Source of the DNA: Hyphomicrobiales bacterium | GTDB lineage: Bacteria > Pseudomonadota > Alphaproteobacteria > Rhizobiales > Beijerinckiaceae | Reading direction: 5' to 3' | NCBI GenBank assembly: GCA_947455995.1 | Contig: CANGQA010000017.1 | Span: forward strand, 1 to 38,813 | DNA: 38,813 nucleotides | Part shown: positions 9,355 through 18,356 of the stretch, one piece after another | How the letters are laid out: every line of letters begins with the position of its first letter | How positions within the stretch are numbered: position 1 is the stretch's first letter | Translations under genes and position numbers: made by a program | The notes under the pieces: generated by a model | The model's database searches: none | Told to the model about the DNA's origin: nothing | What the model saw: only the letters and a program-made list of their open reading frames with translations

Positions 9355-10175
9355 GAATGTGCAAAGTCCAGACAGCTGTCCAGAATAGCCCGCAATGTGG
9401 CACGAACAGGTCCCGCATAGGCCGGATCATAGGGTGTGGGCCAATTCTGTTCGCTGACAGGGCCAAGTGGCTCATCGAGATAGGCGCGACAGGCCAGCTC
9501 CATCTGGATCGCATGCACACCCGCCTCCGGCTTGCCATTCAATCTGGTGATGGATCCGCCCTTGAAGCGGCCATTGACCACCACCTCCAAACCCGATGCG
9601 ACGCAGTGGGCCTCTACGGATTTGGTCAGCGCTTCTGCGCAAGCCAGCCCGCTGTTGGTGCCGATATTGAATTGGGGCAGTGTGCCCTCGAACAAGCGCG
9701 GGATCACCGAGCGGATCGAATGGCAATCATAGAGCACCACTTTCGGATGCTGTGCCCGCAAGCGTGTCACCTCTTCCTGCAGCAGGTCATGATATGGTTT
9801 GAAATAGCGGGTTTTGCGCTTTTCGATTTCGAGTGCATCAGGCTGCTGCCCGTCGAGATAAAGCGGTTCGCCGTCAAAACTGGTGGTGGGGCATAATTCT
9901 GTTGTGGCTTGGCCTGGATAGAGCGATACGCCGCTTGGGTCCCGGTTGACATCGATTACCGTGCGCGACACCGTGGTGCGGATTACGGTCGCATCCATCT
10001 CGGCAGCAAAATCATAAAGGGTTTCAATCCACCAATCCGCATCCTTGCGCGCCAGCCATAGCGAGCGCAGTGCGTGCTGCATGTCGGCCGGAATATCCGT
10101 GCCGGTATGGGGTAGGCTGATGACGAGCGGGACTTGGCCGCGCCGCACCTTCAGCCAGTCTGTGTGCTGGGTCAT
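9351..10175 (-). CDS. hutG: N-formylglutamate amidohydrolase
   Basis: The predicted enzyme (274 aa) hydrolyses N-formylglutamate to glutamate and formate, the last step of the five-step histidine pathway. Family features are VPLVISLPHTGTDIP, VSRTVIDVNRDPSG and KVVLYDCHSIRSVIP. The ATG at 10175 (MTQHTDWL) is chosen because the family starts close to the PLVISxPHTG segment; the longer in-frame start at 10313 would add 46 residues that match nothing and intrude on the hutF promoter region. It is divergent from hutF, which makes its substrate. Confidence 0.88.
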   Translation of the reverse strand: MTQHTDWLKVRRGQVPLVISLPHTGTDIPADMQHALRSLWLARKDADWWIETLYDFAAEMDATVIRTTVSRTVIDVNRDPSGVSLYPGQATTELCPTTSFDGEPLYLDGQQPDALEIEKRKTRYFKPYHDLLQEEVTRLRAQHPKVVLYDCHSIRSVIPRLFEGTLPQFNIGTNSGLACAEALTKSVEAHCVASGLEVVVNGRFKGGSITRLNGKPEAGVHAIQMELACRAYLDEPLGPVSEQNWPTPYDPAYAGPVRATLRAILDSCLDFAHS

Positions 10176-10299
10176 GGGTGATCTCTGTTCTCTGGACTCC
10201 AGACAGTATCCGATCACCGCAGCGGGTAAAGTGCCTATCAGCAGATCATCGTTGTTTTTAGCGCCGAATGGGTGTGGAACAGCCTTTGCAAAACTTGAT

Positions 10300-10314
10300 A
10301 TTGTTTTACACAAT
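10300..10314. promoter_or_regulatory. Candidate operator in the hutG-hutF divergent region
   Basis: ATTGT-TTTAC-ACAAT is a perfect 5-bp inverted repeat 35 bases before the hutF start. It lies where a repressor could block the hutF promoter. I do not recognise it as a HutC site, so the regulator is unknown. Confidence 0.3.
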
Positions 10315-10348
10315 CAACGCACCGCGATGTTTGAGGGATAAAGTGATC

Positions 10349-11728
10349 ATGAGCCAGACAGTGTTGCTTGAACAGGCCTTGCTGCCCGATGGCTGGCAGC
10401 GCGATGTATTGGTCGACATCAAAGATGGCCTGATTGCATCTCTGGATGTAAAGCCGACCCCGCAACAGATGGCTGGAGCAAAGCTGGTTGCGGGGGCCAC
10501 CGTTCCGGGTCTGCCCAATCTGCATAGCCACACGTTCCAGCGCGGCATGGCGGGCCTGGCAGAAACGCGCGGGCCAAGCGGTGACAGCTTTTGGACTTGG
10601 CGACAGGTGATGTACCGCTTCCTTGAGCATCTCGACCCCGATGATATCGAAGCCATTGCGGCGATGGCGATGATGGAAATGCTGGAGGGGGGCTTTACCA
10701 GTCTGGCAGAATTCCACTATCTGCATCACGATCCCAAGGGTATTGCCTATGCCGATCGCGCTGAACTGGCAGTGCGTATCATCGCTGCCGCGCAGCAAAC
10801 CGGTATCAATCTGACCTTGCTGCCGGTTCTATATGCGCAAGGCGGTTTTGGCGGCCAGCCCGTCGCTGACCAACAAAGAAGGTTTTACAACGATCTCGAA
10901 TCCTATTTTTTATTGCATGCAGCCAGTGCCGAGGCGTTGAAGGTTCTGCCGCACGCAAAAATAGGCATCGCCCCCCATAGCCTGAGGGCGGTGACACCCG
11001 ACATGCTCAGGGCCTTGCTGGCGGCAGGCTTGCCGGGTCCGATCCACATCCACATTGCCGAACAGGTCAAGGAGGTTGATGACTGCCTTGCTTGGTCCGG
11101 CCAGCGACCTGTCGAATGGCTGTTCAACCATTTCGCCGTGGACCCGCAGTGGTGTCTGATCCATGCCACCCATATGAGCGAGGCCGAAACACAAGCGCTG
11201 GCCCGTTCAAACGCGGTGGCGGGTCTGTGCCCTGTCACGGAAGCCAATTTGGGCGACGGCATTTTCAATGCCCTCTCCTATCAGTCCATGAAGGGCAAAT
11301 GGGGTGTAGGCTCTGACTCCAATGTCGAGATTTCAGCCTTTGCCGAATTGCGTTGTCTGGAATATGGCCAGCGCCTGTTGCATCGCGGCCGCAACCTTCT
11401 GGCTGATGCCGAGGGGCATTCCACCGGTTTTGCCCTTTATAGCAACGCTCTGCAAGGTGGTGCGCAGGCCTTGCAACAACCCGTGGGCGCTTTGCGTGTC
11501 GGCGCACAGGCCGATTGGGTCACGCTCGACCTGACCCATCCCACCCTCGCTCCTTTACCGCCAAGCCATTGGCTGGATGCTTTGGTGTTTGTGGCAGACC
11601 GTAGTGTTATTCACTCGGTAACCACCTCCGGCACCCTCCGCGTCCAAAACGGCCGCCACCTCGCCCACGATGCTATCGCGACGCGGTTTACAGATCGTTT
11701 GAGGCGTTTGCTCGCGAGGGCGGGGTGA
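10349..11728 (+). CDS. hutF: Formimidoylglutamate deiminase
   Basis: HutF (459 aa) is a zinc amidohydrolase that converts N-formimino-glutamate to N-formylglutamate and ammonia, feeding hutG. The metal site HSHTFQRGMAG falls at residues 59-69. Other ligands are in IAPHSLRAVTPD, IHIHIAEQ and GSDSNVEISAFAELR, in the order expected for the HutF/TrzF-AtzB superfamily. The ATG at 10349 is preceded by GAGGGA, whereas the longer frame from 10268 has no such site. Urocanase and histidase genes do not accompany it here, so the upper half of the pathway must lie elsewhere, or this trio serves another formimino compound. Confidence 0.9.
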   Translation: MSQTVLLEQALLPDGWQRDVLVDIKDGLIASLDVKPTPQQMAGAKLVAGATVPGLPNLHSHTFQRGMAGLAETRGPSGDSFWTWRQVMYRFLEHLDPDDIEAIAAMAMMEMLEGGFTSLAEFHYLHHDPKGIAYADRAELAVRIIAAAQQTGINLTLLPVLYAQGGFGGQPVADQQRRFYNDLESYFLLHAASAEALKVLPHAKIGIAPHSLRAVTPDMLRALLAAGLPGPIHIHIAEQVKEVDDCLAWSGQRPVEWLFNHFAVDPQWCLIHATHMSEAETQALARSNAVAGLCPVTEANLGDGIFNALSYQSMKGKWGVGSDSNVEISAFAELRCLEYGQRLLHRGRNLLADAEGHSTGFALYSNALQGGAQALQQPVGALRVGAQADWVTLDLTHPTLAPLPPSHWLDALVFVADRSVIHSVTTSGTLRVQNGRHLAHDAIATRFTDRLRRLLARAG

Positions 11729-11891
11729 ATACATCATAAAAAATCCTGTGACCGGTTGAATGATCCAGATCGGTAACGGCTTGCGCACGTCCTTGGATTT
11801 TCTAAGGGCTGGGAATGATGGGATCGGCGCCGCTTGCCGTCTTGCCCCACACAGCCTAGAAAGAGAAATTCAAGTAAGAGAGGTTTTTTCA

Positions 11892-12605
11892 ATGCGCCCT
11901 TCTAAACGCAATGCTGATCAGCTGCGAGATGTCACGCTTGAGCGCAATGTTGCGCGTTATGCTGAAGGGTCTTGCCTTGTGAAATTCGGCAACACGCATG
12001 TGTTGTGCTGTGCGACGCTGGAGGAGCGCGGGCCATCATGGCTGCGCGGCACTGGCAAAGGATGGGTCACTGCCGAATATGCCATGTTGCCGCGCGCGAC
12101 GCTGGAGCGGACACGCCGTGAATCAACGGCTGGCCGTCCGACCGGCCGCACTCAGGAAATCCAGCGTTTGATTGGTCGCAGTTTGCGCGCGGTGGTTGAT
12201 CTTGGCGCGCTGGGCGAACGCCAGATTGTCGTAGATTGCGATGTGTTGCAGGCTGATGGCGGGACGCGTACTGCGGCCATTACAGGCGCATGGGTGGCTT
12301 TGCGTGATTGTCTGACATGGATGCATGGCCGTTCGATGATTGCGAAAATGCCATTGCGTGATCATGTGGCAGCAATTTCTTGCGGTATCACCAATGGTAC
12401 GGCAGTGCTCGACCTCGATTATGCCGAAGATTCAGGTGCTGAAACCGACGCCAATTTTGTGATGACCGGATCAGGCGGCATTGTCGAAGTGCAGGGCACT
12501 GCTGAAGGTGCGCCGTTCTCCGAAGCGCAATTGCTGGAGATGATGGCTTTGGCCCGTAAGGGGATTGTCGATCTGGTTGCTTTGCAAAAAGCGGCGATTT
12601 CCTGA
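11892..12605 (+). CDS. rph: Ribonuclease PH
   Basis: RNase PH is a phosphate-dependent 3' exonuclease that trims tRNA precursors. The 237-residue frame starts [20 protein letters not shown], the standard beginning of the family, so the ATG at 11892 is preferred over an upstream in-frame start at 11760; AGAGAGG lies 9 bases before it. Conserved RNA- and phosphate-binding stretches are present: [33 protein letters not shown], and [23 protein letters not shown]. It heads the core block rph-rdgB-hemW. In many alphaproteobacteria a divergent hrcA sits upstream; here the upstream neighbour is hutF. Confidence 0.96.
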   Translation: MRPSKRNADQLRDVTLERNVARYAEGSCLVKFGNTHVLCCATLEERGPSWLRGTGKGWVTAEYAMLPRATLERTRRESTAGRPTGRTQEIQRLIGRSLRAVVDLGALGERQIVVDCDVLQADGGTRTAAITGAWVALRDCLTWMHGRSMIAKMPLRDHVAAISCGITNGTAVLDLDYAEDSGAETDANFVMTGSGGIVEVQGTAEGAPFSEAQLLEMMALARKGIVDLVALQKAAIS

Positions 12606-12617
12606 GGATTGGCAACA

Positions 12618-13250
12618 ATGGCCCAGCGTCGGCTTGACGGCAAAATTGTGATTGCCACCCATAACCAGGGCAAATTGGTTGAAATGCGCGATCTGCTTGC
12701 GCCTTTCGGACTGGTGGCGGTATCGGCTGCGGAGTTATCATTGCCCGAGCCGGAGGAAACCGGACTGACCTTTGCCGAAAATGCAGCCATCAAGGCCCGT
12801 GCGGCCAGCGAGGCCACAGGATTACCGGCTTTTGCCGATGATTCCGGTATTTGCATCGAGGCATTGGGCGGCGAACCAGGCATCTATTCGGCCCGTTGGG
12901 CGGGTCCGGAAAAAGATTTTAACCGCGCGATGCGCCATATCGAGGAATTATTACAAGCCAAAGGTGCAGTCACGCCGGATCAGCGCAAAGCATGGTTTGT
13001 CTCAGCACTGACCGTAGCTTGGCCTGATGGGCATCTGGCCGAGGTTGAAGGTCGGGTCAATGGCACGCTGGTCTGGCCTCCGCGTGGTCCAGCCGGATTT
13101 GGTTATGATCCTATGTTTCTGCCCGAAGGAGACACCCGTACTTTTGGCGAGATGAGCCGTGAGGAAAAGCATGGCCTGCCACCCTTGGGCCGCGGCCTGT
13201 CGCATCGGGCCCGGGCATTTGTGGCGCTGGTTGATCAGGTTCTCAAATGA
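12618..13250 (+). CDS. rdgB: XTP/dITP pyrophosphatase (Ham1/RdgB)
   Basis: The enzyme (210 aa) cleans the nucleotide pool by hydrolysing XTP, dITP and ITP to monophosphates. Family features are [17 protein letters not shown] near the N-terminus, the catalytic region [18 protein letters not shown] with GIYSARWAG, and the C-terminal [12 protein letters not shown]...LSHRARA. The ATG at 12618 is preferred over an upstream TTG because TGAGG sits at suitable distance. It follows rph by 12 bases and overlaps hemW (ATGA). Confidence 0.95.
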   Translation: MAQRRLDGKIVIATHNQGKLVEMRDLLAPFGLVAVSAAELSLPEPEETGLTFAENAAIKARAASEATGLPAFADDSGICIEALGGEPGIYSARWAGPEKDFNRAMRHIEELLQAKGAVTPDQRKAWFVSALTVAWPDGHLAEVEGRVNGTLVWPPRGPAGFGYDPMFLPEGDTRTFGEMSREEKHGLPPLGRGLSHRARAFVALVDQVLK

Positions 13251-14425
13251 AAACAACCGCGCCAGCGGTCCGCTCCGGCCCCGATGATCCCGGTTTTGGC
13301 GTTTATCTCCATTGGCCGTTTTGCCTGTCAAAATGCCCCTATTGCGACTTTAACAGCCATGTCCGTCATCACCGGATTGACGAGAAACGGTTTATTGCAG
13401 GCTTTACGCGGGCCATAGCGCAACAGGCGCATCTGGTGCCGGACCGGATTGTTACTAGCATTTTTCTGGGCGGGGGAACGCCATCCCTGATGGCTCCTGA
13501 AACCGTCGGGGCTTTGCTGGATGCGGTTGCCGGCCATTGGCCAGTGGCCAGCAATGTTGAAGTGTCAATGGAGGCCAATCCGACCAGTGTGGAGGCCAGT
13601 CGGCTTGCCGATTACCGTGCCGCCGGTGTCAATCGTCTGTCAATTGGCGTGCAAGCCCTCAATGATGCGGATCTGCAAGCGCTGGGCCGCAAACATTCTG
13701 TGGCTGAAGCCCTTGAAGCGGTTGGCAAAGCGGCGGCAGTGTTCGACCGCTATTCGTTCGATCTGATTTATGCCCGACCCTCCCAGACTGAATTGGCTTG
13801 GCGTGCTGAATTGAAACAAGCGATTGCCCATGCGGCGGAACATCTTTCGCTCTATCAGTTGACGATCGAGCCGGGCACGATGTTCGAGCAGCGTGTCAGA
13901 GCCGGTCAGTTGATTCCCCTGGATGCTGAACGTGCCCGTGGACTGTTCGATGTGACCCAGCAGGTATGCGCAGATGCTGGTTTGCCGGCCTACGAGATTT
14001 CCAACCATGCCCGCCCGGGCGCCGAGAGCCGTCATAATCTGATCTATTGGCGGTATGGCGAATATGCGGGTATCGGGCCGGGGGCGCATGGCCGTCTGGT
14101 CGTGGATGGGACCCGCCGCGTACTGGTCTCTCCAAAAAATCCCGAACAATGGCTGGAGCAGACCGAACAATCAGGCGAGGTCCTTGTTGAGGAGGAACGG
14201 CTGACGCGCGAGCAGGAAGGCGACGAAATGTTGCTGATGGGACTGCGCCTGCGCGAGGGTATTTCACCGCATCGCTATGCTGCGCTGTCAGGACGCGGGC
14301 TTGATCCTGCCAAAATCGAGGATCTGATTTCCGACGGCGTTCTTGAACGTTTGCCCGATGAACGGCTGCGGGCGACGATTGCCGGTGTGCCGGTGCTGGA
14401 TGCCGTAATCGCCGCTTTAAGCTGA
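13247..14425 (+). CDS. hemW: HemW-like radical SAM protein (heme chaperone; HemN paralogue)
   Basis: The 392-residue radical SAM protein has the 4Fe-4S cluster motif CxxxCxxC as C26, C30 and C33 ([11 protein letters not shown]), following VYLHWPF. Other family features are [20 protein letters not shown] and [20 protein letters not shown], plus the C-terminal HemN domain ([11 protein letters not shown]). HemW binds heme and is a chaperone rather than a true coproporphyrinogen oxidase, despite older names. Placement after rdgB is the normal alphaproteobacterial context. The start codon overlaps the rdgB stop. Confidence 0.94.
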   Translation: MKTTAPAVRSGPDDPGFGVYLHWPFCLSKCPYCDFNSHVRHHRIDEKRFIAGFTRAIAQQAHLVPDRIVTSIFLGGGTPSLMAPETVGALLDAVAGHWPVASNVEVSMEANPTSVEASRLADYRAAGVNRLSIGVQALNDADLQALGRKHSVAEALEAVGKAAAVFDRYSFDLIYARPSQTELAWRAELKQAIAHAAEHLSLYQLTIEPGTMFEQRVRAGQLIPLDAERARGLFDVTQQVCADAGLPAYEISNHARPGAESRHNLIYWRYGEYAGIGPGAHGRLVVDGTRRVLVSPKNPEQWLEQTEQSGEVLVEEERLTREQEGDEMLLMGLRLREGISPHRYAALSGRGLDPAKIEDLISDGVLERLPDERLRATIAGVPVLDAVIAALS

Positions 14426-14477
14426 TATGTGTTGAACGGAGAGTTCACGCGGCCTGTCTGAGAGGCTAATTTCAGGC

Positions 14478-14525
14478 AAAAAAAAGCGGTGTTCGATCTG
14501 TGCGCGGACAGAGATCGAACACCGC
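14478..14525 (-). terminator. Strong rho-independent terminator read on the minus strand
   Basis: On the minus strand the arms GCGGTGTTCGATCT and AGATCGAACACCGC pair over 14 bp, with extra ACAG/CTGT pairing in the loop possible, and are followed by eight Ts. On the plus strand no T-run follows, so it serves leftward transcription. The nearest leftward gene, the luxR-type gene, ends about 195 bases upstream of it. The stretch between (14526-14719) holds no convincing ORF and could be a long 3' untranslated region or an independent small RNA. Confidence 0.85.
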
Positions 14526-14719
14526 AACGGTTCTTCCGTCTGGGGTCGGAAGCGACCGATAGAGATGAGTGCGACGGCTTGGTGGTTGTCAGAAGGACCA
14601 GTCAGGGCTTCATGAAGCAACGGATTTTCTGGGGTCTCGCAAGCGGTCGTTACTCATTGACCTCACCATAAGACACCCTGATGATTTATGGACCTGTCCG
14701 TTCTGACAGGGTACCGAAA

Positions 14720-15436
14720 TTATTTCCGTACGATCAATCCGAGTGACACAGCCTTGCTGACGCTTTCCATCGTGGTCTCGGTGCCGAGTTTGACGCGGAT
14801 ATTCTCGCGGTGAAACCGCACTGTCCGTTCGCTGATTCCCATCAGTCTGGCGGTCTCGGCAAGGGATTTTCCCGATGATGACCAGCTGATACACTCGACT
14901 TCGCGGGCACTCAGTCCGATTTCCATATCCTTGGCGCCCAGTAAGTGGTTGGCGCGGGCATGGCAATGCATCGCCAGAAGGGTCAGCGATGCCATGGTGG
15001 CGGAGGAAGGGCCCCAATCATCGGTTTGCTGGTCGGCGGTAAATGATACGAGACCGAAACTGCCATCGGGACTGCGGAGCGGCACGCTGATGCCGGTTTT
15101 ACCAATCCCGAAATCAACGGCCTCTCCAACCAGATTGCGTGCTTCCAGGCTGGTAATGGGCACAGTATCCCAGTTGACGGGCAATAAAGCATGCGAACAG
15201 GCATTGAGAACGGGATCAAGACTCGCATAGGAGCGGTCGATATAACGGCTTTGCCATTCACGCGGATAGGTCGTGGATACTATCCAATTCTGTGGGGCCA
15301 GGATGGGTGACCGCAGGGTGAGATAGGCGACATGACGAAAACCGAAATCCATTAAATGCGCCTGACACAAGCGGCTGATATGTTCGATGCTTTTGCACCG
15401 GCCAATCGCTTGGATCGCATTTTCGTGCAAAAGCAT
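14720..15436 (-). CDS. LuxR-family regulator with autoinducer-binding domain (orphan)
   Basis: This 238-residue regulator has an N-terminal acyl-homoserine-lactone-type binding domain and a C-terminal LuxR helix-turn-helix. In the ligand domain the usual invariant W, Y, D, P and W appear in EWQSRYIDRSYASLDPVL and NWDT. The HTH reads LSAREVECISWSSSGKSLAETARLMGISERTVRFHRENI. The ATG at 15436 is preferred over a TTG five codons upstream because GAGAAG lies before it. No luxI-type synthase is visible in the window, so it may be a solo receptor. Upstream is AT-rich (15437-15541). The ligand is unknown. Confidence 0.87.
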   Translation of the reverse strand: MLLHENAIQAIGRCKSIEHISRLCQAHLMDFGFRHVAYLTLRSPILAPQNWIVSTTYPREWQSRYIDRSYASLDPVLNACSHALLPVNWDTVPITSLEARNLVGEAVDFGIGKTGISVPLRSPDGSFGLVSFTADQQTDDWGPSSATMASLTLLAMHCHARANHLLGAKDMEIGLSAREVECISWSSSGKSLAETARLMGISERTVRFHRENIRVKLGTETTMESVSKAVSLGLIVRK

Positions 15437-15541
15437 GTTTAAACTTCTCAAGAATAAATAAGGTTTAATAAAATATTGCGAATTTGATCCATGATAGGTG
15501 AAAAATAATAAAAATCAATCGGAGATGGTATCAATGGGGAT

Positions 15542-16783
15542 CTAAAAATTCTGTTTGATTGGCTGGATCACTGTTGTCGCATTGGATGAGATTTGTGAAA
15601 TGGCCAGAGGCCGCTCTGTGCCGCCACCGGGTTTGAAACGGAACAGGCCATCGGTGCCGATCATGCCGTCGGTGTTGAGCAGGGTCGATTCAGCAAAGGC
15701 CTGTGGACCATATTGGTTGAGCAAAGCATTGACCAGAAACACCGCATCATAGCTCAAACTGGCCAGTCGGGGCGGTTCGTCGCCATATTTGGCCTGATAA
15801 CGTTTGGCAAAGGCATTGAATCCGTTGCGGTCGGGCGAGGCAAACCAACCGCCCTGAAAGGCCGGAGTCTTGATCAGGCGTGGATCATCCCATGCACTTG
15901 TGCCGAGCAATTGCCACTTTTTGCTTTCAATTCCTGCCGCTTGCAAGGCCGCGCCAGTGGTGGCTGCACCATCGCCGTTTTCAGGCAGGAACAGCGCATC
16001 CACCGGCACAGTCAAAGCCGCAATCGCCTTGGCGGCACTGTCGGCGCTTGAGGCATTGTATCTCTCGACAGTAGACACCCGCAAACCACGACGCGCGCAG
16101 GCCTCCTGAAAGGCTGCGGCGACCACATTGCCATAGGCGCCTTCGGGGATCATGGCCGCAAAGGAGTTTTTACCCTTGGCTGCGGCATAGCCGATGATCT
16201 GGTCAACATCATTATCGGGGAGGAAACTCAATAGATAGATGCCGCGTCCTCCGACCGACTGGTCGGTTGAAAAGGCGATCATCGGCTTTCTGGCGGCACG
16301 GGTTACCTCTCCAGCCGCTTTAACCGAGGGGGCAAGCAAAGGACCAAGCACCACCTGCGCTCCTTCAGCCAAAGCGCTACGCGCCGCAACACGGGCGCCT
16401 TCTGCATGGCCAAGATCATCCTTGATCACGAGTTTGATTTTGGCACCCTTATATTCCGATTGCGCCAGTTCCCCGGCATTGCGTAACGCGATGGCGACAG
16501 CACCCGTACTGCCTCCGGTGCTCAGGGGAAGCAGCAGGGCTACCGTGACGGCGTCCGAAGAGGCCAGACCAACCGCGGGGGCATCGGTGACCTGGGGCAG
16601 GTCGAGCGGTTGTTCACTGACCGCGCCAATAGGGGCGGTCATGCTGGGGGGGGCTTCACGCGAGGAATCAAACCGGCTTGATCCCATACAGCCAGCCAGT
16701 GCGGACATTATTGCCACAGATGCCAGAAGCTGAATGATCACTCCCGCTTTTGCGCCATGATTCCCGGCATGTTTCCTTTGCAT
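15542..16783 (-). CDS. LpoA-like penicillin-binding protein activator lipoprotein
   Basis: A predicted outer-membrane or periplasmic lipoprotein of 413 aa. The N-terminus is basic, then hydrophobic, ending in the lipobox LAGC with Cys32. The body has the type I periplasmic-binding fold (Peripla_BP_6-like), with VALLLPLSTGG, VVLGPLLAPSVKA and PMIAFSTDQSVGGRGIYLLSF. Proteins of this kind next to rsmI-yraN-gshB are annotated as penicillin-binding protein activators (LpoA/LppC); in E. coli LpoA stimulates PBP1a. It is divergent from rsmI. The function in Alphaproteobacteria is assigned mainly by fold and context. Confidence 0.82.
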   Translation of the reverse strand: MQRKHAGNHGAKAGVIIQLLASVAIMSALAGCMGSSRFDSSREAPPSMTAPIGAVSEQPLDLPQVTDAPAVGLASSDAVTVALLLPLSTGGSTGAVAIALRNAGELAQSEYKGAKIKLVIKDDLGHAEGARVAARSALAEGAQVVLGPLLAPSVKAAGEVTRAARKPMIAFSTDQSVGGRGIYLLSFLPDNDVDQIIGYAAAKGKNSFAAMIPEGAYGNVVAAAFQEACARRGLRVSTVERYNASSADSAAKAIAALTVPVDALFLPENGDGAATTGAALQAAGIESKKWQLLGTSAWDDPRLIKTPAFQGGWFASPDRNGFNAFAKRYQAKYGDEPPRLASLSYDAVFLVNALLNQYGPQAFAESTLLNTDGMIGTDGLFRFKPGGGTERPLAISQISSNATTVIQPIKQNF

Positions 16784-16953
16784 CGGTCTTTGGCCTTCCT
16801 GTTGGCATTCTGGCTATTGGTAGCGCTCAAGATGGGAAAAAAATAGTGGCGAAACAAGGAGAAAATAAGAAGTATGATTTCAAAATACCGGAATTAGCCG
16901 ATCCGGAAGCGCTCGGTGCTTTTCGGCGGGGTTCGGCTGTGGCATGGTGTGGC

Positions 16954-17889
16954 ATGACAATACAATCATCAGGTTCAGGAAGCAGTGCCTCGCGTTCCTC
17001 CTACACGCTGCTTGGCCTTGAGGCCGAGGCAGAGCCCATCGCGCCGGGTTTGCATGTGGTCGCCACCCCGATCGGTAATTTGCGCGATATTTCCTTGCGC
17101 GCATTGTCGACCCTGTCGGCGGCCGATCTCATTCTGGCTGAAGACACCCGCGTGACCAAAGTTCTGTTGGCCCATTACGGTATCACAACGCCTTTGATGG
17201 CCTATCATGAGCATAATGCAGCCGAGATGCGGCCAAAAATCATGGATCGCCTTGCGCGAGGCCAGGCTTTGGCTCTGGTATCCGATGCGGGTACCCCTTT
17301 GGTGTCGGACCCTGGTTACAAGCTGGTGGAAAGCGTGGTGGCCGAGGGGCTTTCGGTCACTCCCATTCCGGGGGCATCGGCAGTTCTAACTGCGCTGGTG
17401 GTCGCGGGATTGCCGACCGACCGTTTCTTTTTCGAGGGATTTTTGCCGCCTAAAACCACGGCCCGCAAGGAGCGACTGCAGATTCTATCGGTGATACCGG
17501 GAACTCTGGTGTTTTTTGAATCGCCGCATCGTCTGGTCGACATGCTCAACGACGCGCATGCGATGCTGGGCCCGCGACCGGCGGCTGTGGCACGTGAACT
17601 GACCAAATATTTTGAAACCGTCCGACGCGGAACCCTCCTCGAACTCGCCGCATTATATGGCAGCGAGAACAAGCCCAAGGGTGAGATTGTCGTGCTGATC
17701 GGCCCGCCGCAGGAGGATGCTTTCGTCATCGATGCGAGCGATATTGATGCCCGTTTGCGCCAGCATTTGAGGCATTTATCGGTGAAAGACGCGGTGGATG
17801 TCACCGTACAGGAGACAGGGCAGCCGCGTCGCCAGATCTACGCCCGCGCGGTGGCTCTGGCACGCGAAGGCGGCAATGAGGACGGATGA
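16954..17889 (+). CDS. rsmI: 16S rRNA 2'-O-methyltransferase RsmI
   Basis: RsmI (311 aa) methylates the ribose of C1402 in 16S rRNA. The tetrapyrrole-methylase fold is recognised by LHVVATPIGNLRDISLRAL, the AEDTRVT segment, LVSDAGTPLVSDPGYKLV, and GLPTDRFFFEGFLPPK. The ATG at 16954 is chosen since homologues begin shortly before VVATPIGN; the longer frame from 16750 would run into the divergent lipoprotein gene. Its stop overlaps the yraN start. Confidence 0.94.
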   Translation: MTIQSSGSGSSASRSSYTLLGLEAEAEPIAPGLHVVATPIGNLRDISLRALSTLSAADLILAEDTRVTKVLLAHYGITTPLMAYHEHNAAEMRPKIMDRLARGQALALVSDAGTPLVSDPGYKLVESVVAEGLSVTPIPGASAVLTALVVAGLPTDRFFFEGFLPPKTTARKERLQILSVIPGTLVFFESPHRLVDMLNDAHAMLGPRPAAVARELTKYFETVRRGTLLELAALYGSENKPKGEIVVLIGPPQEDAFVIDASDIDARLRQHLRHLSVKDAVDVTVQETGQPRRQIYARAVALAREGGNEDG

Positions 17890-18293
17890 CCCTATTACCC
17901 ACCCCGCAAAAACCCAAGGCGCGCCGCTCGCACCAGCAGCGCAGACGGGCTTTGCATCTCGGGGTGTGGGCCGAATGGCTGGCGGCTTTCAGCATGCTGT
18001 GCAAGGGCTATCAGCTTTTGGCCTATCGTTATGCCGGTCATGGTGGCGAGATTGATCTGGTCATGCGGCGCAAAAATGTGATTGCATTTATCGAGGTCAA
18101 ATATCGCGCAGACCATGATCTGGCTCTAATGGCCATTGATGCGGGAAAACAAAACCGTTTCAGCAAGGCGGTGCAGCTGTGGTTGATGCGCAATGGCTGG
18201 GCGCAAAACCATGTGCTGCGCGGTGATGCGGTGCTGGTGGTGCCATGGCGATGGCCGCGTCATATCGAAGATGCCTTCACGCTCGCCGAATAA
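17886..18293 (+). CDS. yraN: YraN/UPF0102 family nuclease-like protein
   Basis: A short protein (135 aa) of the UPF0102 family with a restriction-endonuclease-like fold. The conserved core GHGGEIDLVMRRKNVIAFIEVKYR contains the GEIDL...FIEVK pattern of PD-(D/E)xK nucleases. The cellular role is not established; Holliday-junction or DNA processing has been suggested. The start overlaps the rsmI stop by four bases, the usual arrangement. Confidence 0.9.
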   Translation: MTLLPTPQKPKARRSHQQRRRALHLGVWAEWLAAFSMLCKGYQLLAYRYAGHGGEIDLVMRRKNVIAFIEVKYRADHDLALMAIDAGKQNRFSKAVQLWLMRNGWAQNHVLRGDAVLVVPWRWPRHIEDAFTLAE

Positions 18294-18356
18294 GCGGCTA
18301 GACTGCCGGAAAGACCAAATCTTCAGATCAAGACAGCGCAAGACAAGGATCATCCC

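Noticed and set aside
14417-14620. 67-aa minus-strand frame crossing the strong terminator hairpin
   Set aside because: It is interrupted in sense by a hairpin with T-run and resembles no family.
14526-14700. SRP RNA or 6S RNA in the hemW-luxR gap
   Set aside because: I looked for the SRP GGTCCGGAAGGAAGCAGCC core and a 6S-like closed stem and found only a partial GGTCGGAAGCGACC resemblance.
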